Shown: piece after piece, positions 41,921 through 54,959 of the stretch
Layout: each line of letters begins with the position of its first letter
Numbering within the stretch: the stretch's first letter is position 1
Source: Micropterix aruncella
Lineage: Eukaryota; Arthropoda; Insecta; Lepidoptera; Micropterigidae
Length of the DNA stretch: 64,000 bases
NCBI GenBank assembly: GCA_944548615.1
Contig: OX155950.1
Location: forward strand, 33,339,170-33,403,169
Direction of reading: 5' to 3'
Position numbers and translations under genes: made by a program
Notes under the pieces: generated by a model
Seen by the model: the letters and a program-made list of their open reading frames with translations, nothing else
What the model was told of the DNA's origin: nothing
Database searches by the model: none

Positions 41921-43908
41921 TCCATTATGAATAATTTATTGGATTTAGGTTTTACCTTATCTGCTGTCTCCATCCCCTTTAGCGTTTTGAGAACCCGGAT
42001 CAAAAGACCGAATATTATTTTCGTTTTTGGAGTTCTGGACGAATCTCACATTGAAATCTTCCATTACGATAGTAAATATAATAAGGTGTCCGTCTCCTTT
42101 TTCGATCCTTGAATATGTTTATACAGATGCTCAACCTCGTCAGCTGTGGAAGTGACCCTAAGTGCGTCTACTTGTTCAAAAATATTTTGAAGACGAAAAG
42201 TGAAACAAAAAGATTTACACTTTTGTGAATAAAGAAAGACATGTACCGCTCATATATCTATAAATCCAACGTTGCCTTCAAAATAAAATAGATCACCTGA
42301 TTTCTTCTCTTTTTTTATTACTTCACATTGTGCATAATTGTCTGTGAGTTCTAAGACCGGCCTGTGCAGTTGTGTCCAGTTTCGATATTTTAGCCGATGG
42401 TCACCCAGGGTTTAGTAGCACCGTTATGTTGGCCGATGCCTGAAATTACAGATGGTTTAAATTATAATCATCTTCTTCTTTCAGGGAATTTAGTTGTATA
42501 AATCGCCACGTAAGCCAAATGGCATGACAATCGATACCTCCTGACTGAGGATAATAATATGTTCATTAGGTACCGCTGTTCCCTAAGTATTTTTCACTGC
42601 CAAACCGATGCTTTGCCCAACATAGAGTATGCGAAATTTTAAATTCATTTAATTCTTGATGCTTTCTGTGCCGCTCGAATGAGTAGTTCGTCTGCTTGAA
42701 ACCTTTAACTTACAACCATGCCATAGTCTGTCAAGCTTACGGCTCATCACGAAGATCTGGCGAAAGTTAGGGATTTTCTTTCGCGTGCGAGGGACAGGAC
42801 CCTATCCAATTCTAGCCTGCTCTTCTGGGCCTGGTATTTTATCATCAAGTTAGCTTATGAGTATTTGATCTAATACTGTTACAAGTAGGGTTAGGTCAAC
42901 TTCGAACACCTTCATGCACCGCAGTAGATTTCCTATCAATCAAACGCTTCGCGGCTGAAGCGTTGCATGCGAAACGCGATGTTTGCAAGCATTACGTAGT
43001 ACCGACCAACCGAGGCGTCTTAGCGTCACCTGCTCGGCGAATTTCGCCAGAGGGGGGCGCTGCGCTCGAACAATGCGCCGGATTGAAGAGATAGGCACCA
43101 ATTTCTATTGCTCGTTTATTATGCGCCGTATGGGAGGAGGTTGAAGGTTACGTGATTGTGAAATATACTCTCGAGTCGTTATTGGCGCGATACTATCCGC
43201 CCTTAGCACCGCGGGTCAAACGCTCACATAAATAAACGCCTATTTAGCGATATCCATCCGGTCTGTTCGGTTGTGTGCCGGCGCATTCGTAACTGCAAAA
43301 GTCTTGAGTAACAGTTCCTACAATCATAGTCCAACTAGACATAAAGACACTTGCACACTACAGCCGGCCAACGATTTTTAGATAGAACCTTCCATGTACC
43401 AAAAACTATTAATCAACGCACGAAACTTATTCTCATTTATGTTGCAAGCCTTACTATTTTAACCTGGTCATAGCACCCGCTGTTGTCTTAATCAAAGTTC
43501 AAAGTTTGTTTATGTTTGTATAAAACTCAAAATGTATACATTATTTATAATTCTAATATCTTAATGATATATCTGGCTACCTATGTACTAATTGCAACCA
43601 CCAAAAAACTGTAAAATTCTGCAATCTGATATTAGTCATAACCTAGCATAGTTAAAAAAATATTCAGAAAACAATAAATCATATAGAGATTCTCTCTCTT
43701 GGGGTAAAAGGTTTACCCTAAAAAGCCCTAAACAATATCTTGTTAGTCGGAAGTTGGGCTGATGATGACTCTCTCTACTTACCTGTACATTATTTTTCTT
43801 CACCTTTTTGCGCCTATCCTTCACCTATTCCGGGCAAAGCCATTATTAAGCGTACCTCTGTCAGTAACAGTATAGGCCGAAGTCCAATTGCAAGTCTCAC
43901 CTAGCCAT
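41921..43908. other. Unassigned stretch
   Basis: No gene was recognised. 42700-42860 and 42940-43310 are GC-richer. The latter contains AAACGCTTCGCGGCTGAAGC, a local palindrome-like motif. Possible old repeats or non-coding DNA. Confidence 0.4.
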
Positions 43909-44030
43909 TCCTTGCCAATATATCTGCTTTCTCATTACCCTGAATTACCCATTCACTGTGGCCTTTCATCCATGTCAAGCTAACTCGATTAATTTGTAAG
44001 ATGCATTCTAATACTGTGTGATATTACATG
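43909..44030 (-). pseudogene. LINE RNase H domain remnant
   Basis: The minus strand reads YHTVLECILQINRVSLTWMK, GHSEWVIQGNEKADILARNG and then a stop. 'W-x-x-G-H-S-x-x-x-x-G-N-E-x-A-D-x-L-A-R-x-G' is the classic last motif of the RNase H domain found at the C terminus of some non-LTR retrotransposons (I, R1 or LOA-like groups). Only this part survives. No boundaries or other domains were found. Confidence 0.65.
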
Positions 44031-44125
44031 GCTAGTTTTGATGATACTCCTTGATTCTTCAGTGGTTGCAGTACTGAACAATTACATAAATATATTGCAC
44101 ATGTCTAATTCTATACCTTATATCT

Positions 44126-44169
44126 GTTTTCTTTAAACTAGAGTATCGTTTTCTTTAAACTAGAGTATC
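44126..44169 (+). repeat. 22-bp tandem duplication
   Basis: GTTTTCTTTAAACTAGAGTA plus TC occurs twice in direct succession without mismatch. Confidence 0.95.
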
Positions 44170-44584
44170 CCAAAGTGTATTTCGAGTTTGGCACCATCTC
44201 CGAATGTAGGCCCGGGTTCCTATCTGTTTGTCCATCTGGGATCCATCCGTCTATATTGTTATTATATCTGCTGTAGTGGACAAAGTCATCCAAAAACAGA
44301 GCCATATCAACAGTAAAGTAGAGTCTAACTTTTGTAATGACACGCTTATCAGTCAAAGAAACCGGCATGCTCACCCACCGATCAACTCGCATTATAACAT
44401 CATAATAACCTCTTCACTTCCACGGCAGGCGTATGTTTTGCGATTACTGGTAATCTTATTACACGGGGTACGATACAATGCGCCCGGGTCGCCACATCTG
44501 CTCAAATGCTTTCTGGTTATTCTCGGATTTGCCCAGGCTTTGTGAATGAAAGTATGTGTATTTTTTGCGCCGCGAGCTCGCCGG
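44170..44584. other. Unassigned stretch
   Basis: Open on the plus strand for 105 codons (44228-44545), without recognisable protein features. It lies just upstream of the promoter candidate. Confidence 0.35.
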
Positions 44585-44862
44585 CATAAATAAAGGTACT
44601 TAGGCAGTCAATAGGCCGCTCGTCGGCAGTCAACATTGTTTGACTGTTGAAACGGGATTTGTACTTTTATCCGTTGCGTAAATAATTTGTAGCGTGTTTG
44701 GCTGTTTGTCCCGCGTCAACCGAAACTTTTCTACGACGTTTATATTTGCGTTCGTTATGCGAGTTTGATTCTCTGTCTAATATTTGTTATTTACTTTGTT
44801 ACAGGTAAGCAATGACGGCCGCTCTGGCGTATTTTCTATATGAATTTGATAACAATATGTAA
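44585..44862 (+). promoter_or_regulatory. Candidate promoter and first exon
   Basis: A TATA-like CATAAATAAA (44585-44594) is followed by two initiator-like copies, GGCAGTCAATA (44603) and GGCAGTCAACA (44635). A GC-richer, non-repeated segment then runs to TTTGTTACAG|GTAAGC (44804/44805), a good 5' splice site. Just after it lies ATGACGGCCGCTCTGGCG, a 16-codon mini-frame from 44812, and a second donor-like ATGTAAGTATC at 44857. The parts are seen; linking them into one transcription start is inference. TATA-to-initiator spacing is about 20 bp for the first copy, slightly short. It could instead be the 5' end of a mobile element. Confidence 0.3.
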
Positions 44863-44987
44863 GTATCTTGAGTAAAACTGCATGTTTTGAGATCGTTTGC
44901 TATATTAATATGGCTAAATATTTAGAAAAGAACTGCATGTTATAGATAAAGTGTAACAAGTAAATATATTATAAAAAATAAAAAGCA

Positions 44988-45340
44988 TAACTGCTGTTAC
45001 AAAAAGTGAACTAATGTATTTATAATTATTTTTATTAAGTTTTTTTTTATGAAATATTTGTCGTTTATATATTTATCCATATTGACACATATATAATATA
45101 TTTTCGGAATATACTCAATCAGACCTTTTATTTGACACGAAACACGATATATTCATGTTAATTTACTGACATTTGGACATTTAGACAACTATTTAAATGA
45201 TACTTCGATAGTTAAGGTACCATATAACACTCGGGATGACATAAAAATTTCAACAATACTACATACTTATAAATCGGTTAGAGCTTTTGGAAGTTATGGG
45301 GCAATAAAGAAACGGAAGACCTACAAAATCCAACACCTGG
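44988..45340 (+). repeat. DR copy 4, ~400-bp dispersed repeat
   Basis: Blocks shared with copies 1-3 are GTTACAAAAAGTGAACTAAT, TTTATTTGACACGAAACACG, ATTTGGACATTTAGACAACT, ATAACACTCGGGATGACATA and AAATCGGTTAGAGCTTTTGG. An A-rich run precedes it. Confidence 0.75.
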
Positions 45341-46944
45341 AAACTCTATATTTTATACATCAGCAAAGTGGTGTAATAAAAGCTATTCATATACCATCTC
45401 CAAGAATAACACCGAGATAGCAGAACTGCGTCGAAAACTTCATAGACTACCCCTCATCGTAAAACTCTAGGAATAATCGTTTGGAAAGACCATTATTTAA
45501 GAAAATATCTTATAGAATATATAATATATTCAGCAGGAGCTACAAATAAGGGTGGTCAAAAAAAATTAGTTTGAATTAGATTTAAGCCACATATTTTTCG
45601 ACAGTATAATTATTGAGTTGTGAATAATTATTATGAATATACATTCTCAAAATGCCCCCGCGTGTATAATGGCAGATCATTTTTCTCTTTAAAAAAAATA
45701 TAACTTGATTAAAAAAACCACGTTGAAAAATAGTATTTCATTCCCCCCTTATAATACACGATTCTCCCTAAACGTATAAAATATTTGATATGCAGTAGTT
45801 ATAAGAACTATTCAGAAAAATGTTCTATGCTAATACGTACAGTTCACATGGCACGTATCGTGAACTGTGATACTAAAACCATTCATATAATCCCCTCTCG
45901 CTTGACCTCCATCCTCATCCAACCCCTCAAAAATCTGTCCTCTCTTTAGATATAAGATAATAATACCACAGTAGACCCTCTCTCTCTGGCTACAGGGCAT
46001 TAGAGGAAGAGGGTGCAAGGAATGTGGGCAGAGGGGTACGTCTCGACGAACGCCTTTGGTTAGCGTTACGGGCAGGTGAAGACTGCCGAATTTTTTAAAC
46101 GTTTGCATATCCACGTGGCCCGATTAGCGGACATCTGGCGGACATATCCGAGCCCTTACGACTCGTAACGTATTCGCATCGATTTAAATTTTGTTCTAAG
46201 AGAAGCTACTGCTGGTATACTGTAATAATACTATATTAAGTCCTCAATAATATTTTCACGATTGCAGCTGTGCTTCATCCTAAATCTATTTGATCAATGA
46301 AATATAGCACAGTTATTATTATTTCGATTTTCATAGGTAGAGATTTTATACGCGTGCTATATTACAGGCTGTGCCGTTCTACGTGACGGTGTAGCCTAAA
46401 ATCAAGGGGCCGAAAATAAGTTGGCGAAACCGATGTCATTAAACATCGCCTGAAATATGAAGGGGATTTCATCGTTTCCTGAGTGGAGCAGTTAAGCACC
46501 CCCCGTCCCACTTCTCCGTCTTCTTCCCGGCGTCCCGGCCCTCTGCCCCTCGAACGCAATTTGTAACGCGAAATAACACTGCAAAACTTAATGCAACAAA
46601 GCTTCAATTCATTTTCGTTAATTACGGCCGCTTTTTTCCACCTCCCCCCACCCCGCCGGCCGCAGACCCTCTCGCTCGCACCCTCTCGACGTCTATTTCT
46701 CCATCTGCCTCTTCAGTTTTTATCGCCCTCATAACAATTACTTATGTAGATTCGAGCGTCAGGTATAGCGCTCTGTTGTGCCTTCGGGTGCGCACTTTGA
46801 GTCGTTATGGACGCGCTGGGAAGTGCGATGTCCCTTCGCCTTTTTTTACTGTTTTCGAGTAGGTATTCTAGGAACAGACAACAAGAATAGGTGCGGTTTA
46901 TAGTACATATACTTTCGTGATGGTCCTTCCAGCTGCAGTTTTAG
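45341..46944. other. Unassigned stretch with GC-richer island
   Basis: No gene was recognised. 45880-46170 and 46370-46830 are GC-richer and non-repeated; the latter contains TTCGTTAATTACGGCCGC and pyrimidine-rich blocks. Possible conserved non-coding DNA. Minus-strand frames of 81-94 codons have no recognisable motif. Confidence 0.4.
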
Positions 46945-47040
46945 AGATTTTTTTTTGTAGTAGTCTTTATTCATAAAAAAAGATACAAATTTCATGTCAC
47001 AGTTCCCTATTAAGGCTAGTGCCGTTTCAGTGGGTAACAA
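46945..47040 (-). mobile_element. Probable LINE 3' end
   Basis: On the minus strand, GACATGAAATTTGTATC and TTTTTTATGAATAAAGACTA end in a short tail, the look of a truncated LINE 3' end. Family unknown. Confidence 0.35.
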
Positions 47041-47627
47041 ACAATAATGTGTTCATATCTGACTTATATTATCTATTATCTACTATACTTATATTAACTA
47101 TTATAGCTTTTGACGTTAAGTAGATGTATTGACTTTCTAACCTAACTTAAACTAACCTATATTTTCTATAATAACTAGCTGAATATACACTTATAAATAT
47201 TTACAGTAAATAAATGATTTTCCACTAAATTAATATACCTACTACCTAACCTAACCTAACATAACCTAACCTATACTAATTATCTTGGTATACACTTAAT
47301 ATGTGTACTTAATTTGTTTACAATTACAATAATAAATGATTACACTAATAAAAGGATTTACACTAGATATCTATACTAATGCCCTAACATAATCTAGTTA
47401 ATCTTAACTAGCTTGGTTTACCCTAATTATTCTACATAGTGATGCTAATTTAGCCTAATAGAATTTTTACGTGTTATAGTTATGCTAATGCTTTTACATA
47501 TTTATGCTAATTTATACTAATAGAGTTTTTAATTTCTCCGCTATAGTATTTATATTATATAATATTAAAATTATTTTAATTAGCTGGCCTGAGTAAGTCA
47601 TTAGTTAGGTTGCTTAGTAGTATATGT
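47041..47627. other. AT-rich stretch with degenerate repeats
   Basis: Many CTAACCTA-, TATGCTAAT- and ACTAATA-like short motifs recur. No gene. Confidence 0.5.
47246..47272. repeat. Short (CCTAA)n run, telomere-like
   Basis: CTAACCTAACCTAACATAAC continues with CTAACC. CCTAA is the complement of TTAGG, the usual arthropod telomere unit (known). Only about five units, one imperfect, so it may be chance in this TAACCT-rich area. Confidence 0.6.
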
Positions 47628-47755
47628 TTCAATGTTTGTTGATGAAATTTTATTCTTTTTTTCAATAAAGATTAGAGTAATTTAACAAAAGTAAAATGAC
47701 TTACTGAAATTAAAAATATTTGTGTGTTTGTGTTTTGGACTACGTTGGAGGTAAT
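47628..47755 (+). repeat. Direct repeat, left copy
   Basis: TGTTTGTTGATGAAATTTTA, TTTTTTTCAATAAAGATTAG, GACTTACTGAAATTAAAAAT and GTGTTTTGGACTACGTTGGA match the segment at 48718-48840, about 1.1 kb away, with roughly one difference in four to five bases. Confidence 0.65.
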
Positions 47756-48184
47756 GTACGGTAATGGTACTGTACTATTGTGATAATGAGAATCACTATA
47801 GATTTTGCACAAAAACACTTTTCTTACATTGTTCCTCGACTGTTCAACGAAACAATATAGTTTATTTTCTGCAGGAGCGAAATCTCATAAGATTAATCAC
47901 GAAGTCAAGAAAAACGAACAAAGTCACTTTTGACTATGGGTCGACGAGAAACGGAGAAACTAACTAATATCATATTATTATATACTAAAATAACGCACCA
48001 ATTCCCAAATCTATATAGTATTATTTAATATCTATCTATATAAAATGTATATACGAGTATATGTATATAAATATGTGTATGTATGTTTATATGTATGTTT
48101 TTGTAAATTTTAATATTATAACTTTATATTATATGTATACATATCTATTTACTCAAATATAATATATTACTTTTAATCATTACA
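47756..48184. other. Unassigned stretch
   Basis: AT-rich; nothing recognised except TATGTATG-type simple repeats at about 48040-48110. Confidence 0.5.
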
Positions 48185-48290
48185 TACTAATTAAAAGCTT
48201 TATTCATAAGAAAAGGGGAGCGTATTGCCTGCAGGCAATACGAGCATGTATATTATTGCGTATTGCCTGCAGGCAATACCGCACATTACG
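48185..48290 (-). mobile_element. CR1/L2-like LINE 3' end with twin palindromes
   Basis: On the minus strand, GGCAATACGCTCCCCTTTTC and TTATGAATAAAGCTTTTAAT resemble the CR1/L2-type 3' end (GGCAATAAGCTCGCC...AATAAAGAG). In place of the usual short hairpin there are two copies of the perfect palindrome GTATTGCCTGCAGGCAATAC, at 48222-48241 and 48260-48279. Confidence 0.5.
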
Positions 48291-48329
48291 TAAACTCGAC
48301 TACACATGTATACATTAAATCTACTTTAA

Positions 48330-48592
48330 CCCTTCAGGCCTCGGCCCCTCAGCCGATTGACAAGTTGATGTCCCAAAAATTTTTAGTAAAAATTAGTAAA
48401 AAAATTGAATTATGACACTGTCTCACCAAAAACATTAATTACTGCCAAACCACTGTACCCATAATTAAAATGAAACATATTAACATAATAAAACATAATA
48501 AAATAATACAAATTAAATTAAAATTAAATTATAACGGGCCCGTCACGCTGAATCAGTTTGTGGCCGATATCGGCCAATCGGGGCTTGAGGGG
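48330..48592. mobile_element. TTAA-flanked MITE 4 (piggyBac-like)
   Basis: TTAA at 48326-48329 and 48593-48596. The ends are CCCTTCAGGCCTCGGCCCC and its approximate mirror GGGGCTTGAGGGG, followed inward by AGCCGATTGAC and GGCCGATATCGGCCAATC. 263 bp, AT-rich centre, no coding capacity. Confidence 0.75.
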
Positions 48593-48596
48593 TTAA

Positions 48597-48680
48597 TAAA
48601 GGCGAAGCCTAGTTAGGATGGCTTATTAATTTAAATAAATGTAGCTTTCAAAAAATTAATTGCGAAAATTAAATTTGAAT
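48597..48680 (+). mobile_element. LINE 3' end, 'GCCTAGTTAGG' type
   Basis: GCGAAGCCTAGTTAGGATGG is followed by an AT-rich end with AAATTTGAATTTGA, as at 15530-15617. It begins right at the TTAA end of MITE 4, so the MITE probably inserted in this LINE. Confidence 0.5.
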
Positions 48681-48717
48681 TTGATGGTCCTTCGCGCCGG
48701 ATTTTTAAAGATTTTAT

Positions 48718-48840
48718 TTAATGTTGTTTGATGCAATTTTATTATTTTTTTTCAATACAAGTGAGAGCAATTTTACAAATGTTTAATATCTTACTCAAAT
48801 AAAAAATATTTTTGTTTTGGGGTACCCTGGAGCACTTAAA
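48718..48840 (+). repeat. Direct repeat, right copy
   Basis: It matches 47628-47755 (TGTTTGATGCAATTTTATTA, TTTTTTCAATACAAGTGAGA, TATCTTACTCAAATAAAAAA). Immediately before it, GATGGTCCTTCGCGCCGG resembles GATGGTCCTTCCAGCTGC near 46919, upstream of the left copy. Confidence 0.65.
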
Positions 48841-50451
48841 CAGGCCAATTCGTCATCTCTTTTTTGGATACATTAGATTCTTAAGTAGGATATCCATTTT
48901 CAAGACTTATTAATGGAGCGTTTCTGTTTTGCTATCGTTTTTCTCTCATTAATTCGCCGGGCAAAAACAAAACAATTACGCAAAAATTTTAGCGGAGCAG
49001 CAATTTAGCGCGACTTGCGAATTTCGTCGGTGTGAGGCCGGGCGGTCTAACGTTTTGGCTGGTATACTTCACGATTATCGCGAATTTCTCGTCTTGAAAT
49101 TTCACACGGGCAAGGCGTAATGGGCCCTTGAATGGCGAGCGACTGCCGACGCTCAAGAAAACGGTCCCTTATTAAGGCCGGCGGGCGCGGCGCTGGAATT
49201 TCGGGAGCGTGTCCGACCCTGGACGGTATTTCATTCTTTATGTGCGCCACTTTGGACGCCCGCACCGATGCGACGCCCAGGGAGCTTTCGGCGATGGATT
49301 ATCAGAGCGATCGACCTTGACGCGACAAAAAATGCCACCCTTTATATCACTTAGAAACCTGACATTTTTTACATAAGGACATATTATATACTTTTATCAT
49401 AAGACACATTATAATATACCTTTTTTTACTAGGTGTTAATATATGATATACATATTGTATAAATACAAACTATATACATAAAATTGGATGTTGGTATATC
49501 CGTATGTTAGTCTGTCTGAGCTTAATAGACTTCGACACCGTTTGACCGATCAATATTAAAATTGGTATACATAGGTATTTGAGAACGGATCATATTTTCC
49601 CGCTATCCACTTTTTTGTTCTCGCTACTAAATGGAGCTACAGCACATCAACTTACATACCGTGCAAGCGATCGTCATGATCCTGCCATGAACGCCCCCCG
49701 GGCTACATTCCGAGTAATATTCCAGTAGTATAATATAAAATATAATATAAATATATGTATACGTATATATGTACGAATACTCATATATGTACATAAATAC
49801 ACACACAAACACACAGATACACTCACACTCATACACCCTCACACCCTCACACCCTCCCATCGACTCCTTGACTCTCCAAGCAAACATACACATACGTCAT
49901 ATTTGTTATGTTTCATATTATAAAAATTGGCTAAAAGTTGCAAAACTTTTACTTGAATAAAAATAAATGCACATTTGTAATTCGCAGGAAACGTACAAAA
50001 TTTAGTAATTTTGTATATTATTATGTCGTACTGTGTTTTCCTTATTGAATAAAATAATTTAAAAATATCCTAGTGTAATAGCGACTGACTGAATTGAGTA
50101 GGTAGATAAAGGATAAAGAAATAAATATTATGATCTCGCAAATGCCGTTACCCGCAACGTCTTCACTGTATACCTTCACGAGGTGGAAGCTAGCATTGGT
50201 GGCCTTCCAACAAAAACCCTCTTTCAGAAAAAAAAACAACTTCTAGTTTTATAAGACGATGAAATGAGTTCAGTGAGTTGCGTGGTAGCTCAATTTGTAT
50301 TTATTATACACACGTAAGAATGCTTTGACGCCTCCTTTCACTCATACCTTAGAGTAACTGAACCTACGCTGCCGTGATATGGGAAACACATTCTTTTCCA
50401 AGTTCGACCCTCTTTAAGGAGGCTACTGCCTGCTCTTATATCTGGTCTGCT
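48841..50451. other. Unassigned stretch with GC-rich island
   Basis: 48940-49320 is a GC-rich, non-repeated island (AAACAATTACGCAAAAATTT, AGCAATTTAGCGCGACTTGC, TATTAAGGCCGGCGGGCG), open on both strands over 60-70 codons without motif; possible conserved non-coding DNA. A (CACCCT)n-like tract lies at 49835-49858. The rest is AT-rich. Confidence 0.4.
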
Positions 50452-50454
50452 CTT

Positions 50455-50499
50455 TATATCTAGTCTGCTCAACTCAGTGAGTTGAGCAGACCAGATATA
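50455..50499. repeat. 22-bp-arm hairpin
   Basis: TATATCTAGTCTGCTCAACT facing AGTTGAGCAGACCAGATATA around a central G, one mismatch. The left arm is also a partial tandem copy of TATATCTGGTCTGCTCTT just upstream. Confidence 0.85.
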
Positions 50500-50546
50500 A
50501 AAAGCATGTCCTAATGGCCCTACTACACAGGAGCCGTTAGCTGCTA

Positions 50547-51262
50547 TATACTTAGAGTTTATACTTGGGAGTCACCCCAGGAAGTTTTAACGATAATGAT
50601 CGTTCTGTGTGCGAGGTGAGCGTAGAATACTTAAAGGTACGAACATACCGTCCAGTAAAGCCACGAACCCGACAGAGGCCAAGGCCTACGGTGAGGCACC
50701 GGGTAAGGTAACCAGCGGGCAGCCTCGCCCCCTGTCTGCCAGTTTTGATAGGATATCTCCGTATGTAATTAACCTTCAAGATACCTCCAATCTCCCTACA
50801 GGTCACGAGTCCGAAGTCGCTTGCGCGACCTCTACCTGCCGTATATTCAGCGGTGATTCAGTTTGAATCTATCGCGGACCAAAGGCATCTTTTGCCCAGC
50901 TTTGAATTCAGGATCTGGTAGCCTAATAACCATTTCAAGAGTGGTTGACGACAGGTCAACATCTATCCCCGCTGCTTGGGAGACAGTATATTTCCATAGT
51001 ATCCAGACTCCTTCAGCAATTAGTTAAGAGTGCTCAACCGATTGGCCTGCCGAACTGTGCGCAAACTGTCCAGTAGCGACGGAAGGCAATCCAGCAGGAG
51101 AAACCGATCCACCGGCCGTGAGGCCAGAGACGCGAGAGTCTTACCCGGTAGCCTTCCACACGAGGAGGCTTTTGAATAGAGGTTGGATTGTGAGTTGTAC
51201 CGATCCGAAAACACAGTGGATCTTATGGTCCAAGCTGCAAGAAACCTTACGCTACCCATACC
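50547..51262 (-). repeat. GR-6, copy of GC-rich repeat (716 bp)
   Basis: The minus strand starts with AGCGTAAGGTTTCTTGCAGC and TTGGACCATAAGATCC, as in GR-5. Plus-strand blocks GGCAGCCTCGCCCCCTGTCT, GAATCTATCGCGGACC, GACAGTATATTTCCATAGT and GCAAACTGTCCAGTAGCG are shared. The usual terminal hairpin is missing; the end reads GGGAGTCACCCCAGG. AGCTGCTA at 50539-50546 and 51263-51270 may be the target duplication. Frames on both strands (79-85 codons) are not conserved. Confidence 0.75.
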
Positions 51263-51270
51263 AGCTGCTA

Positions 51271-52680
<1,410 letters not shown>

Positions 52681-52724
52681 AAAAATATCATCCTATAAAC
52701 AGATTTCTTTACAAACCTTATCAA

Positions 52725-52896
<172 letters not shown>

Positions 52897-53095
52897 CCAG
52901 GAGATATACATTGCTTGATCAACACCAATATCCAACAACCTTGCTCCAAGATTAATGAATACTTTAGGAAAACATTTCGATATGTCAGGACTTAGACAGA
53001 TGGTTCTTGAAAAAAGTTTTATTCAGTGGTTAATTAGTAAAGCAAGAACGGACACTGATTGTATCCTCATGACATTTCAAAAATATCAACACATT

Positions 53096-53097
<2 letters not shown>

Positions 53098-53132
<35 letters not shown>
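53098..53132. repeat. (AC)n microsatellite
   Basis: About 17 AC units read directly. Confidence 0.98.
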
Positions 53133-53134
<2 letters not shown>

Positions 53135-53740
53135 TTTACCCACCCTCACACCTCTGACAATATAAATTACCTATATGTAAGCAAAAGTGAATTTAGATTT
53201 TTATTTTTACAACCTAGTATTTTGTATTTGGATTTATTTTATAATTATTTTCTACTTCTTTTATTATTTAATGATTATTTCGATTTTCAAATGATTATTT
53301 TATTACATTTATTTTATTAAATTTTTAGTTTTTTTTATATACTTTGACAATTTCATAACATCTTATCCATAAAATTAATTTTTTAATTAAGATAATATCA
53401 CATAAAATTTACGTTTTTCTTGGAATATGCATAGTTAGGAGTGACACAAAATCATTGTGGTAAAATATTTCTTAAATATTTTTTCAAATTAAATAAATAA
53501 AATAAATATCTAATATGACTGGTATCGTGGACCATAAGTATACAATACCGTAATGGGTATTGCAAATTTTGCTATTTTTATATATTAATATCTATCATCA
53601 GCTTAGCAATTAATGATGTGTAGTACACCCCCTTCATTGTTTTATATTTTTTAACTTAGTAAATTGAATCAATTTTTTGGTTATCCCAAAAATGATTTAC
53701 ATGAACATCTCAGCAAGTGCAACTGGCCTCCCATACGATT
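53133..53740. other. Unassigned AT-rich stretch
   Basis: Nothing recognised. Confidence 0.5.
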
Positions 53741-53741
53741 T

Positions 53742-53955
53742 ATTTATTTATTTATTTATTTATTTAATTTAACAATTCATTTACAAGTGCACAAGTATCA
53801 CTAATAATCATATCAATGAAAAAAATATATATAATTAAAATTAAAATTAAACACGGCCGATATGAGCATTAGCATTTAAGTACTGCTGCTGCCCAACTAA
53901 GTGCCAGGACTTGTTCCAGGGCAGCTAGCTCTCTAGTTTTTATATCACATATATT
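53742..53955 (-). mobile_element. Probable LINE 3' UTR with (AAAT)n tail
   Basis: On the minus strand a moderately complex segment (CTAGCTGCCCTGGAACAAGT, ACTTAGTTGGGCAGCAGCAG, CATATCGGCCGTG) leads to an (AAAT)n tail at 53742-53766. This is the usual layout of a truncated LINE; no coding remnant was seen. Confidence 0.5.
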
Positions 53956-54959
53956 CGGCAATGAATAAAAAAAAATAAAAAGGAAAAGAAATATATATAT
54001 ATTCCCGTCACCATTACAAATTATAACTAATAATCACTAACTAATGATCACAATAGGAAATAAAACACAAAAATAAATAATCGTGTTAATAAAATAAAAA
54101 TAAAATAAAATGTCAAATGATATCAAACAATAGTCACCAAAATTGATGAATAAGTAATAGTAATATATAAAAATAAAAAGTCTAAGAAAATAATAATAAT
54201 AATAAGAAATGTCAGGCATTGATAGCAACGTCTCGCTAATGCTGAAACATCTTTCTATTTTGACGCACGTATTTGACGCGAAGAACTTGAAAACTATACA
54301 AGTTATAGAAACATTTACACGAAAAAAACAATACTATTACCATACAAAACTTTTAAAAACCGTCGCTTTATAAAGGCGGACCTACCCGCTTGTTTTTCAA
54401 AACATTTCAAAGGCTTATAGTAACTCCAAAATTCAGTTTTTATATGTCAACTTCTTGAAAATCCGAATTCCAAGCCGACAATATTATCCATTTCTTTATT
54501 AATTTAAAAGATAAAATTGTCGTGGTGCAATACGTACGGGCACAACCACCGACTCATCCGCACTATCACATCAGGATGGATTTTATCTCTTCCGTTTCCT
54601 GTTATTTCCTCATAGAATGAATCAGTGCGCCACAATTGCAGACAAGATATCTCCTCATTATTCATAGCGCTGCGAAACGTTGTCATAAAAGTTTATATTA
54701 TGCTAATGAATGGCGTTGAAGCTTCGTAAAATAACTTTATTGGCAAAGTATTCGAGGAGTGTCTTTAGACATCTAATTGAAGCTCGTTTAAATACATAAA
54801 CACACTCCGTTTTGCAGTTTTTATGATTTTCAGTGGGGGTTAGTACAGGTTAATTGTTATATCTTGAGACGTTTATTGTATTTGTGTGTAGGGTGGCCCG
54901 AGATATACTTTTCGATTTAAAAATATTTGTCAATTAGTAAACTAAGTATTCATGATCAG
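53956..54959. other. Unassigned stretch
   Basis: AT-rich to about 54220, then 54230-54720 of moderate complexity without recognisable gene. GCTAATGAATGGCGTTGAAG near 54695 and neighbouring sequence could be conserved non-coding DNA. Confidence 0.4.

Noticed and set aside
47628..48840. Complete LTR retrotransposon
   Set aside because: The repeats are too diverged, have no TG...CA ends or primer-binding site, and nothing between them encodes gag or pol.
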